Shown here: piece after piece, positions 10,900 through 21,975 of the stretch
How the letters are laid out: each line of letters opens with the position of its first letter
Position numbering within the stretch: the first letter of the stretch is position 1
From: Alligator mississippiensis
Taxonomy: Eukaryota > Chordata > Crocodylia > Alligatoridae
Assembly (NCBI RefSeq): GCF_030867095.1
Contig: NC_081828.1
Coordinates: 47,655,434 to 47,719,433 of the forward strand
DNA length: 64,000 nucleotides
Direction: 5' to 3'
Made by a program: the position numbers and the translations under genes
Notes under the pieces: generated by a model
The model's database searches: none
What the model was told of the DNA's origin: nothing
What the model saw: only the letters and a program-made list of their open reading frames with translations

Positions 10900-12569
10900 A
10901 GTACCCAGGGACTGGGACATCTCCCCCACCGGGATTCAGGACAGACTCAAGAGACACTCCGCCAGGCCTAGGGTCAGGGAGGACCGAGTTAGGGAGGGGC
11001 TGGACATGTTCAAATCAGCAGGGCCAGACACTCTCCACCCCAGGGTGCTGAGGGAATTGGCAGGAGTCATTGCAGGGACCCTGGCATGGCTTTACGAGCA
11101 CTCGTGGTGCTCTGGCCAGGTGCCAGAACCAATGTGGTCCCCATTTTCCAAAAAGGGAGGAGGAAGGACACAGGCAACTATAGGTCCATTAGTCTTACTT
11201 TGGTCCTGGGAAAGTTCTTTGAGAAAATTATCCAGGAGCACATCTGTGAGGGACCAGAAGGCGGTCTGATGCTCAAGGGCAACCAGCATGGGTTCATTAG
11301 GGGCAGGTCCTGTCAGACCAACCTGACTGCCTTCTACGATCATGTCACAAAATCACTGGACACAGGTGTTGCGGTGGATATAGTCTTTCTGGACTTCAGG
11401 AAGGCCTTTGACACCGTCTCCCACCCCATTCTCATTAAAAAGCTAGGTGACTGTAGCATTGATGCCTACACAGTCAGATGGGTCACAAATTGGCTAGGGG
11501 GCCACACCCAGACAGTGGTGATGGATGGGTCATATTTAACATGGAGGGATGTGAGCAGTGGAGTCCCACAGAGCTCGGTCCTCGGGCCCGCACTGTTTAA
11601 TTTCTTTATTAGCAACTTGGACGAGGGGGTGAAAAGCGTTCTGTTCAAATTTGCTGATGACCACAAGATTTGGGGCAAGGTGGGCACCCTAGAAGGGAGG
11701 GACAGGATACATCTGGACCAGCACAGGTTACAGGGGTGGGCGAATGTGAATTGGATGGGATTCAATACTGACAAGTGCAGGGTACTGCACTTGGGCAGTA
11801 AGAACCAGCAGTATACCTATAGGCTGGGGAACTCGCTTCTCGATAGCACAGTGGCCGAAAGAGATCTTGGAGTCATTATCGATTCTAAAATGAACATGGG
11901 CCGCCATTGTGAGGACGTGATCAGTAAGGCTAACTGCACCTTGTCATGCATCCACAGATGCATCACGAGCAGGTCCAAGGAGGTGATCCTCCCCCTCTGT
12001 GTGACACTGGTCAGGCCACAGTTGGAGTACTGCGTCCGGTTCTGGGTGCTGCACTTCAGGAGGGATGTCAACAGCATCAAGAGGGTCCCGAGGAGGGTCA
12101 CTCGCATGATCAGGGGGCAACAGGGCAGACCCTACGTGGAGAGGCTACAGAACCTGAACCTGTTCAGCCTTCACAAGAGAAGGCTGAGAGGGGACCTGGT
12201 GGCCATCTATAAACTTACTAGGGGGGACCAGAGGGGAATGGGTGAGACCCTGTTCCCCCAAGCACCTCCTGGAGTAACAAGGAATAACAGCCACAAGTTG
12301 ATTGAGAGTAGGTTCAGGCTAGACATCAAGAGGTACTACTTCACAGTCAGGGCGGCCAGGATCTGGAACCAGCTTCCAAGGGAAGTGGTGCTGGCTCCTA
12401 CCTTAGGGGTCTTTAAAAGGAAGCTTGATAATTACCTACCTGGGGTCATAAGAGCTTAAACTTACCAGGGGTCATATGAGCCCAGTATTCATTCCTACCC
12501 AAGGCAGGGGGTTGGATTTGATGATCTGCTCAGGTCCCTTCCAACCCTACATCTATGAACCTATGAACT
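10900..12569 (+). mobile_element. CR1 LINE, 5'-truncated, reverse transcriptase largely open
   Basis: CR1-family non-LTR retrotransposon. A 457-codon open frame (11086-12459) carries reverse-transcriptase motifs in order: FLDFRKAFDT (residues 101-110), SGVPQSSVLGPAL (158-170) and the catalytic FADD (189-192). The C-terminal WNQLPREVV block follows. The residue after FADD is His where Thr is usual. The upstream part of the domain (KSAGPDTLHPRVLRELAGVI, from about 11012) is in another frame; a small deletion near 11120-11130 separates them. The 3' UTR ends with ATCTATGAACCTATGAAC, the usual CR1 tail. Endonuclease and ORF1 are absent, so it is a dead but fairly young copy. Lies between ALDH9A1 and TMCO1. 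Confidence 0.92.
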
Positions 12570-12614
12570 TACTTACCTACTGGAGACAGAAGTTCTTTGT
12601 GGACGTGCAGAGAC

Positions 12615-12870
12615 CAGGGCCATCCCTAGGGAGGGGGCGACTGTCCCAAGCCCCACACTTTGGGGGGCCCCCATGGAGCTGGGCAGAGCAACAGCAGTGC
12701 GGAGCTGGGCGGCTGGCGGCTCCACATCCAGCCACTCGCTACCCCTCCCCACCGTTGCCGATGGCGGTGGCAGCTTCTTCAGGTCCGGGGCCCATAGGAT
12801 TGGAGTGGGGGCGGGGCCCCGCATGGGCTCATTTTGCCCCAGGCCTCACACCCTGCTTGGGTCATTTCTG
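12615..12870. mobile_element. hAT-like MITE with perfect 8-bp duplication
   Basis: 256 bp beginning CAGGGCCATCCCTAGGG and ending GGGTCATTTCTG. It is flanked by exact GCAGAGAC copies (12607-12614 and 12871-12878). GC-rich interior with no coding capacity. The duplication does not fit NNNTANNN, and a related start occurs at 42925. Confidence 0.75.
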
Positions 12871-14045
12871 GCAGAGACTGACACTACTGATGGACTGTGT
12901 TCTGTCCAAATACATTCCTTAATATGATATTTTTTCTAAGGGGTTTATCTTGGGTACACGTGGCACCAAACAATCATAAACAAAATCTCTAGACATACAT
13001 ACTTCAATGGGGGGGGGGGGCGCGGCAGAGGCAAGCACAGAGGTTAATTCATAATTCTCCCTGTATTTAAAGATGGAGGTACATGTATTGCCATATATTG
13101 TCCATCTTAAATCTCACTTGAACCAACACTATGTAACCAAGTGTAGGTCAGTTAGCATACAGATTACTACAATGAAACACACAAGAGGAATGTTCAAGGT
13201 ATGTGCAAGGTGCTCCCCTCTCTTAATTAGGGTGTGTGTGGCACATCAGTGCAGCAACGATGTTACTTCAGGCCATTCCACCTCTCAGCAATTCAGGAAC
13301 TATTTTTTTGCAACCTGATAAAAAGTGTATCTTCCAGGTCAATGTTCAAGTCTATCCTCTGCCATCTGCCTCACCCCCCAGCAAACTGAGCTCTAGTTCT
13401 TAAAACTAAACAAGATAACTACTTAACCATGTAAAAGGAACATAGGAAATGAACCAAGATCTGAAGACTAAGGTGACTGAAGTTAGAAGCCTTCAAGACA
13501 TGCAAACTGATCATCACTTAGTTCAGAAGTGCAGTAAGTGGCACAGCAGCCTTCCCCCATGTGTGCAAACAAACCCCAAGGCACTAACAGATACATTCAC
13601 AGTTGGTAGCACTAGCATACAAATCAGGTTATGTAATAATAGCTCACTCAAGGTAAGTTTAAAGGCCAAGTTTGTTTTAAGATAGGATTAAAACTGAATA
13701 GATTCCAACTCAGCAGGCAGCTGGAGTGCAGGCACTGTAACACTACAAGAACCAGTGCCAGCCTGAACAAGTCAGGGCAACCATGGAGTGAATGAATATT
13801 CAATGGCACAATACCAGAAACCTCCAACTGCAGCATGACACTGTGGTTTGGCTTACTGCACCTTCAGGAATTGTGACCAATGAGGAAACCTACTCCAGCC
13901 CAAACTCTGCATATTCTCCCCGCATTACTGTGAACTAAACATACCTATTAATCCCACATAAGGACTCAAAACAGACAGACCGGCTACAACGCATAACAGA
14001 ATGGGGACATTATTGTAATACAACTAGCCAGAACTTTCCAGGATG

Positions 14046-14208
14046 TTTATTTTAATTTCTGATCATCCTGAGTTAGCTTCCATATTTATAGATTCAAAAA
14101 AGTCTTGTGTTTCTTGCAGGCCTTTTATTAAAGCAAAGTCGGTCCACTGCTCCTGTAACAGGACTAGGTGACTATATTTTAAAACGCACCATCCCCAAAC
14201 CATTTATT
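14046..14208 (-). terminator. TMCO1: Candidate TMCO1 poly(A) signals
   Basis: Three AATAAA hexamers on the minus strand (14203-14208, 14124-14129, 14046-14051) lie 240-400 nt past the TMCO1 stop codon. Any of them could serve; sequence alone does not choose. Confidence 0.35.
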
Positions 14209-14447
14209 TCTCAGACACACAAAACAAACATCTGCCCGGACCCTTGATTCAAAGCTGATAGTCAAAAGCAGCTGTCTGTAGAATACTCCAGATGTACAAG
14301 ACGCTTCTGTGGTTCTAGTAACTATCCAAAAGGTTACTCTGGCTGCATAGAAAGCAAGCTGTGGAATCTGATCTTGTTACAAACCGAAGGCAGTCTGGTT
14401 TAGATGTTGAGATCAACAGGAACTGCAGTGAGTTGCGTAACTGCCCT

Positions 14448-14546
14448 TTAAGAGAATTTCCCAGCCTGAGGAGGGGGGCCAAGGAAGCCCCCTGCCTGCT
14501 TTGTGGCAGCTCGAGAAGGAGCAAGGCCAAGCATCTTCTGAATGTT
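14448..14546 (-). CDS. TMCO1: TMCO1 coding exon 7 (last) and stop
   Basis: 99 nt on the minus strand, 32 residues plus TAA. It reads NIQKMLGLAPSRAATKQAGG and ends FLGPPPQAGKFS, the highly conserved TMCO1 C-terminus; the human protein has PPPPSGKFS here. The acceptor is TTTACACAG just before 14546. A (CT)n microsatellite begins 14 bases upstream and supplies the polypyrimidine tract. Phase 0 from exon 6. Confidence 0.97.
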   Translation of the reverse strand, partial: NIQKMLGLAPSRAATKQAGGFLGPPPQAGKFS

Positions 14547-14560
14547 CTGTGTAAATGGGC

Positions 14561-14587
14561 AGAGAGAGAGAGAGAGAGAGAGAGAGA
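14561..14587. repeat. (AG)n microsatellite at the TMCO1 intron 6 acceptor
   Basis: About 13 AG units on the plus strand. On the transcribed (minus) strand these read CT and lie 14 bases before exon 7. Confidence 0.95.
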
Positions 14588-14695
14588 TGTATATTACTAA
14601 AATGTCATATGATTGAAAGAGCTGGCTGAACAGTGGCAACACTCATTAACAACACCAGAGATTTCCCACCATCTTCCCACATCGTTTACTTAAGG

Positions 14696-16825
14696 CAGGG
14701 GCAGGCAAAATATGGCCCATGGACCAGATCTGTCCTACCAGGCAATTTCATCTGGCCCACGGGCACCCACCGACTGTACCTCACCCAGCCCCCTTGCCTG
14801 GCTCCCACCCTTGTCCACAGAAGGACTAGGCCCAGCCAGCACAGCTTCTGGGAAGGGCTGCTGCTGCCATTGCTGCAGCTGCCGGGGGACCTGCTTGGCT
14901 TCCCTGGCATCCAGCAGGTCCATCTCTCTGCTGCAGCATTCGCTCCAAGCAACAGGTAGGGAGGCAGCAAGCGGGGAGGGAGGGGGAGCTGTAGCTGGGC
15001 GGGAGCACAGAGCATGGGACTGGCAGGAGAGTGGAGTAGGCAGGGTGTGGGTGTGAGGGAGGGTGGGGAATTGTGGGGACTCCCCCCCCCCCCCGTGGCA
15101 CAAAGCCCCTGCTGCTGGTGGCAGCAGCAGGTGGCAAGTGTTCAGGGTCTGTGCAAGCGCTGCCACTCTAGCCAGGCCAGCCTGCCTCTATTGTGCAGGG
15201 CTCCCCGTGGTGCACATGCAGCTTCCAGCACTGGCACACCACTGGGGGAAGCCCTGCATGATGGAGCCAGCTGCCTTCCCCACCCCCGTCGTGCAGGTCT
15301 CGGGACTCCACTGAGAAGCAGGGGGCAGGGCTCCCCCTCCACTTCCCCCAGAGTCCCAGGACCTGCATAGCAGGGGGCAAGGAAGGCAGCTGGGTCTATC
15401 GCACAGGGCTTCCCTTGATGGCACGGGGAGCTGCAGATGCACCGCAGGGAGCACCACATGATAAAGGGGAGCCAGTCTGGCTGCACTCCTTGCCACCATG
15501 TGCAGCACTGGCTGGAGTCATGCGTCACCAGGTGGCAGCGCCTGCACAGGCTATGAGTGCCCCTGCCTGCTGCTGCTGGCAGTGGGCGCTGTGCACTGGG
15601 GGGGGGAAGGAGGGAGTGTGTAGGGGCCCCCATACCCCTCCACCCTCCCTCACACCCCACAAACCCACACTCTGCCCCCACAACCCCCCCACGTATACAC
15701 CTACCTCAACATATGTGACCTCCCACACACAGCCACACCCCCTCACAAACTCCACACCCCACCATACACACACATCCACCTCCAACCCCATACACCCCCA
15801 CACACAACATAGAGTAAGATTTTGAGTTATTCTGCAATCATCTCTATATACAGTACACAAACACAACAAAAAAAATTTTTGTAATAAAATTAAAATAAGT
15901 TATAGTAGGTGTTTAACTTTTAGTTAGAGGTGCACTGATACACTGGTCCATATTGTATTGGAACCGATAAAAGAAAAATTGACTTTACTGGCAATCAGCC
16001 TTTTTTGGTTGATGTGGCTGATAAGGTCGCCAATGAGTGCCATGTGCATGCATGCAGCCGCAGCAGCCAGGAGTGCAGCCTGGCAGTGTGAAGAGCAGTG
16101 TCTGGCCAGTAAGTCTGTGAGGGAGAAGGAGAAGGGGGAAGGGGGGAGGCAGATTGAGGCCTCTGCAGTGAGGGAAGGGAGTGGGGCTGGGGCAGGAGCT
16201 GCACAGCTGGGGTGACCACAGGACATAGCTGCAGCTCATCTAGGAGGGAGGGGGGGTGACTCCTGCCACAGAGCACACCCCGATTTGTGTGCAGCACGAG
16301 GGCGGACTGCCACTGCGTGCTCAGGGTCGGAGGTTGCGCCAGTCTCTTTCTGGCAGGGGGGCATGGGCCCAGGCTGCACTTGGGGCAGGTGATGGCAGCA
16401 CTAGGAGTGGGGGGCTACAGCAAATTTTGGGGTGGCTGTATCCCCTCCCCCCCCCGTAAACCCACCTCTCAGCACTGCCAGCACCTGCCCCGCCCAAGCG
16501 CAGCCTGGGCCCACACCCCCCTGCCGGGAAGAGGCTGGCAGCCTCTGACCCTGACTGTGCAGTGAGCAGCCTGCCCTCACACCATGCACAGATCTGCAGG
16601 GTACATGCCCTCCATGCCTCCCCTAGAGATGTGCGCAACAGCAAGAGCCATGCCCCGCTCGACAAGCCACGGCTCCATCCCGCCCCAGCTGTGCAGCATC
16701 TGCCCCTGCCCCAGCCCCTCTGTCACCACAGGGGCCTGTCAAAGGGTGGGGCTAACACTGCAGCCCTTAACAGCTCAGCAAAACTCATTAAGTGGCCCTC
16801 CAGCCGAAACAATTGCCCACCCCTG
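14696..16825. mobile_element. hAT element of 2.1 kb with a nested hAT inside
   Basis: Starts CAGGGGCAGGCAAAATATGG and ends CAATTGCCCACCCCTG (inverted termini of Charlie type). Flanked by ACTTAAGG (14688-14695) and GCTTAAGG (16826-16833), 7 of 8 matching. The interior is GC-rich and has no transposase frame. From 15925 it contains sequence of a second hAT family also seen at 32178-33050. Lies in TMCO1 intron 6. Confidence 0.9.
15925..16735. mobile_element. Nested hAT element (family B), right end missing
   Basis: Begins TAGAGGTGCACTGATACACT, the same terminus as the complete element at 32178. The homology continues through the GCAAATTTTGGGGTGGCTG segment (about 16420) and the CAACAGCAAGAGC segment (about 16636). 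It stops near 16735 without the expected GGTGCACCCCTA end, so the copy lost its right terminus after inserting in the larger hAT. Confidence 0.65.
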
Positions 16826-18015
16826 GCTTAAGGTGTGTGATATACCTGTATTCAGGCAAAAAGGCCAGGAAACAATATAACTCAGCCAGTCAAGTCTGCT
16901 TATGCAACACTCAAATCTGAAGTGTGTTTCCCTACCAAACTTCTCATTGCTAAAGGAACATTTCAATTTAGGACTGCAGTTCAGTTCCCTCTTCAGCTGT
17001 ATAACCCATTAAACCAGTGGGCAGGGACAGGATTCTCGCTGCTGACCGTAGGTATTGCACATTTTGTTTTCTATGCATTAAGCTTTCAAAACTCTCTTTA
17101 CAATTCCACTTTAAGGCACATGTAGGTGTCTGCTCAGAGGCACAATAGCAGACCTGCTTTACTGTTTCACATTCCTGAAACCAGTGTCAAGAGAAGGTCT
17201 CCTCACACCTAAGGATCTGCAAACCAGAAAGAAAAGGTCCATAACACAATCAGAACTGGGGCAGTGACTTGGCAACCAGAAAAAGCTGTTGGGTTCAAAC
17301 CAGAAATCTGGGTATGAACTAAGGACACAGACAGGAACAGGGTAATGTAAACAAGAAAAAAAAGTGCAGAAATGGAAACCTAGTAACAAGAAATTTCCTC
17401 TTCTGCATTTCTGCTTGTCTGCTGCATTTAAGTATTTGAAAACCCTGGTTCAATGCAAACACACTCATGTCTGTGGAACATGAAGGGTGAAAAAAATGTA
17501 TCAAGAAACTACGTCCACAAATTCATTTAAGACCTACAGCAAAACTCCAAGTTTCAAGGTTTTATGCAAAGCATTGTTAAAGAAAAGCTACTCAATTTCT
17601 TTAGTCACAACACCAGATTGTGGTAGGCGCATGGACTGAAGCAAAGGGCTGCCTCAGTGCAGCGAAGGAGAAACAGGAATGCCTGAACATGCACAGAACA
17701 AGACAGAACAAAAGGATTGCATAACCTCCCCTATCCCCACCCCCACCCCCATCCATACCATGGCTCAGCCCCATGTATTCCAGCTGCTCAGGAAACTCTG
17801 ACTGCTGGGAGGAGGGATGAGCCTTTTCAGAAGTCTGTCAGGTAGGAACCTGATAGATTCTGACTTTTTCTGCTGAGAAATGAAACTCATGGGGAATCCC
17901 CCACCACACTACCAGAGCTACTAACTCAACTCTGCGCACCAAAATTAGGAGTTGCTTTGAGACAAAGACTCTTCAAAGAAAAGTTCAGCCCAGAAACAAA
18001 TGAATATGTTATAAG

Positions 18016-18243
18016 CAGAGGTCCTGGTTTTCTCCAATTTTAAAAAATCCCCAATTTCAGTTTAAAAAAAAAAGTAACCCCAAATCCACATTTTTCCATA
18101 ATTAAACTGAAACACCACTACATATGTCTATATATTAGTGGTGTTTCATTTTAATCACGGAAAAACGTGGATTTAGGGTTACTTTTATTTAACCGAAAAT
18201 TGGGGATTTTTTTTTTTTAAATCAGAGAAAACCAGGACCTTTG
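18016..18243. mobile_element. Long-inverted-repeat hAT MITE (hairpin)
   Basis: 228 bp with two arms of about 100 bp that are near-exact reverse complements. It starts CAGAGGTCCTGGTTTTCTC and ends GAGAAAACCAGGACCTTTG. Exact 8-bp duplication GTTATAAG on both sides (18008-18015, 18244-18251). A single-stranded copy would fold into one hairpin. Lies in TMCO1 intron 6. A half-copy (right arm) is at 50109-50197. Confidence 0.9.
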
Positions 18244-21011
18244 GTTATAAGCAACAAGAAAAGGAAGTGGGTGGAACGAGAGGGGAAAGGGTGAAAGGGA
18301 ACATCATCAGTTTTGTACCACCTGTTAATGACAAGCACTTTTAATGCAATACAAGTAAACTACTGTGTATTTTAACTAACAGTCAACACGCTGAGGACCC
18401 CTTAAGCAGACCAACAGCCCCTGAATCGTATCCTTTGGTGGGGCAAAAGCTGGACAAGGGGCACATTTAGAAGTGTTATGTCACCTTAGCAGCAAGGTAT
18501 CTGGACAGAGACAATAATGATATTTAGCTGAGAGAAGCTCCCTCTTGTGGTTTGCTTCTCACCAAGCTCCCTGCACAAGAGATTGACAAGCCTCTGCTTT
18601 ATTAAAAGAGATAACAGTAGGGGGTGCTACAGATTCACAATCAGAATACATTGACAGTTACCTGGGATCCTGGGGTTGAAGCATCAAAGGCATGACAGGT
18701 CAAGAGCCAAGCTTTTTAGCCAAGTAGTACAGTGTCCTGACTCTTGTCAACATCAGCACTGACCCCATATGTCCTAGCTCTGATTCCCAATTAGAGGATG
18801 CTGCAGGGTGGCGTGTAATGTTAGCACTGCTAGGTGTGCAAACATGATTCACAAGACAAACTGGGAGATTTCAAACAGAATCCATAGTGTCAGAAACATT
18901 CTGACCTGTTGTCATCTTTCCAAATTCTCTGCAACAGAAAAATTGCTCTATTATTTTTCCATTGTCAAAACATGGGTGAAAACTATGAGTTGACATTTTC
19001 TGAGGTGGTTTTGCATCAAAAAGGTTGAGAACCACTGTTCTAGCTGCTCAGACACTTTGCTGGGAGTGGGGATGATGAGTGCTAACAGGCATTTAGGCAG
19101 GCAAACCTGAGCTTACTGAGTTGACAATTAGTTTACTCTAGCCAAGGTTTCTTCACTCCCAGTTTCCAGTCTTCTTTCCGTAACTGGAATGAACCTAACA
19201 GCATGCTAAATGCAAAATGGCTTTCACCAAACAACCTTGAGAACTAAGATGGTCCTGAACACTGATGTTGGAGCCAGGGATGCAGACTGCCTGATCAAAT
19301 GGGTGTCCACAACACAGAACAGAAAAGCTTGGTCTGCAAGAAAGACTCCATGGGGAAGCACTCATGGCAGCAGCCAGGAACGATACTGCATGTTCATGCA
19401 ATACAGCCACTGGCCTGTCTATGTTTCTTTGAATTCTCTCCACTTCACAAGCATAGCCCAGAGAACAGATGCCATTTCTGCCTTCTACTTGAAACCCTGA
19501 AGAGGCTTCAGAGAAAGGAGGCAACAACTGGGCTCCCTACCCAATCATCAGGACCATGTGTGGGAAAGTTCACTCTCTCTCTCTCCTTTCCCTGTCTGCA
19601 AAGGTAATAATAGCTGGCTCCCTCTCCCATACAAAGCACTCTTGGAGTGAAAAGGCCTAATCTGCAGCTCAGGCTTGTGTGAAAAGGAAATTAAGAACTG
19701 GCAAACATCTGAGCAATAAAGGTTTATTAGTTTCCACACAAACAGTACAGGTGAAGGCTCTTACTGCTTGGGTAAGGGATGAGGGAAGTAGAGGATGTAA
19801 ACCTGACATTCCTCATCACACTGATTTCAGCAGCAGACTTTCCCAGCAGATAGAGCAGCTCAAGGACCATTAAAAGGCCTCTCCCAGCAGGACTCCTCTC
19901 TCCAAACAGGAAGGCAGAAGGAACTACGGACAGGATTTACGTGCCAAAGGGAGATGGGAACAGCGCAAAGGAAGTTACTCATGGCAAGTTGGATACTTCA
20001 GGAGATGTTGGCCCCAGGTCACAGACAACAAGGATTCCAGCCAGTGCTTGAAGTGTTTATCACCATCCACGTGCCTGAAGACTATTATCCTACAGACTTC
20101 AGTGAAGAATTCTTATGCTGTTACTCACCCTCCCCACCACAAACTAATGTCTGTTTGAATTTGCAACACTTGATCAGCCCACTCCACAAAAACAGTGTTT
20201 CTGTTAAACCTAGCAGAGTTCAAACTCTAGCATTCTTTGCCACATATCCCCCATAAGAACCTGGGAGATACTGTACTTCTTCCCAATCAGTCAATTCCAG
20301 GGACCCCACATCTTTGGAAGGTCCCTATCAAGGCCACTGCTACCCTGGACATTCAAGGATCCTTCTACCCTGGTCTCCCCAGTTTTCTTCCTTTCAGGGT
20401 GCAGTCACAACTTCAGCTGAGAAGCTCCTTAACAGAGAAGACACTCACCAGATTCTCTACTTGTTGCCTGGTCCTCTCCTTGAGCAGTGCTGCTCTTCTC
20501 ACCTGCTGCACAGAAGTGGCACCAGAAACCCTCCCTACCCCACCCCTTCTCCATTCCTCTGGAATAGCAAGGGTCTTCAAGACCTGACCCTGCCAGTATT
20601 TTCTTTAATGTACATAATGAGTCTTCTTGGGTTATGAAACTCATCTCTAACACCAAGATCCTGAGCATGAAAACATACCCATGGTACCTTTGGTAACCAT
20701 CTCTCTACTTCCTCCAATTCCCATGCCCCTCCCAGCCATAGGTACTCCCAAGTACTGTAGTGATTTGAAGCTTCTTTTAATAGTGATAAAGCCAGAAACA
20801 ACCCTAGCAGATTAAAGTAGGCAGCTCCCAGAAGCCCACTATTAGGCATGAGGGCAGCCCCACCTTGCAGCCATCTCCAAACATCACTAATTGAAAAGGT
20901 GGCCTAGTTCAAAGCTAACAGTCTCCCCTAAAAGAAGAGGCAAGCTGCTTTGTCAGGGTCTCACACATTCTACTGCTTTTCCTAGCACAAACTAATGCCA
21001 AATCCCTAGCA

Positions 21012-21110
21012 AGCCCCTTCACCTTCAAGGCTTCATTTTCCCCTCTACAAGGTTGTGATAACAACACTTACACAGCTGTGCAATCTGTTTTGAGATGTAC
21101 AAAGCAAATG
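21012..21110 (+). repeat. MIR/CORE-SINE fragment
   Basis: CTTCAAGGCTTCATTTTCCC followed by CTACAAGGTTGTGATAACAA and ACACTTACAC follows the MIR consensus order on the plus strand. Old and diverged. Confidence 0.5.
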
Positions 21111-21751
21111 CACTCAACTATGTTATATACAGCTCAGCAATGTATGTTAGAATATAAAATGGAACAGGTACCTCTTAATGCAGTGCTGGGAACAGTATGC
21201 AAGTATGTCAGCTCTACAAAGATAGAAATAGGCTTAACAGTCTGCAACCTAAGAAGATACTGAGTTGAAACACCATCTCTCCAAGGCAGTGTGGAAGCCA
21301 TAGGCATTCCCAACAAGCTAGCAGGGATTCACCTTCTTTAGGAAAGACCCTTCCTGTAATTTTATACTGAAGGCTTGTTCAGGGCCAACCACCTCAACGC
21401 CTCTCATAAAAGCTTTTTTGTTCCTAGCCACTCATTTCATTCTTCTACTACTGTTTCAAATCAAGAAGCCAGAAATGCACAGGACTGAAGTTAACAAAAG
21501 GATTTTTCTTGGGGACAAAAAAAAAAAAAGCAGCCACCTTGGGATGTTTAGCAGCTAAAATCCCCAAATTACCCTATTACTGCAGAGCAGCCTTACAGTC
21601 AGCGCAGTTTAGTTTTGCTCTGATAGCTCACAGTCTCCAGGGGCTGCAAGCAAATAATACATGGATTTCAAAACAGAAAGGCACAGATCTACAGTGTAAC
21701 AGTTTGATGGCAAAGAGAGTTCCCCCACTGTACTGTGCTATCTGCTAAACC

Positions 21752-21975
21752 AGGAGGTGGCAACCCGCAGCATGCATGCCAGCTCATGGCATGCCAAGGC
21801 ATTTTGCTTGGCACACATTCCTTGGGGAAGGAGCCGAGGCTGCACTGCTACAACAAGGATTGGACTCCTTGTGGCTCCCCAGGTGCCCATGCCTGGCAAG
21901 CCAACATCTTACAAGTTAAGGTTGAAGCATTTTCCACTCCTACTTCTCCAGGCCCCAAAACGTTGCCAACACCTG
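21752..21975. mobile_element. hAT MITE
   Basis: 224 bp, starting CAGGAGGTGGCAACCCG and ending CGTTGCCAACACCTG. Duplications TGCTAAAC (21744-21751) and TGCTAGAC (21976-21983), 7 of 8 matching, with TA at positions 4-5. Non-coding. Confidence 0.88.

Larger units (their letters stand above)
5600..14040. other. Intergenic region ALDH9A1-TMCO1
   Basis: Between the ALDH9A1 promoter and the presumed TMCO1 3' end. Apart from the repeats listed separately I see no exon with conserved coding content and no RNA gene. 7440-8690 and 12900-14000 look like unique non-coding DNA, apart from a 12-G run at 13009-13020. Confidence 0.6.

Noticed and set aside
14735-15825. Multiple 100-180-residue frames in the hAT at 14696
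   Set aside because: Mutually overlapping on both strands with no conserved domain; the element is non-autonomous.
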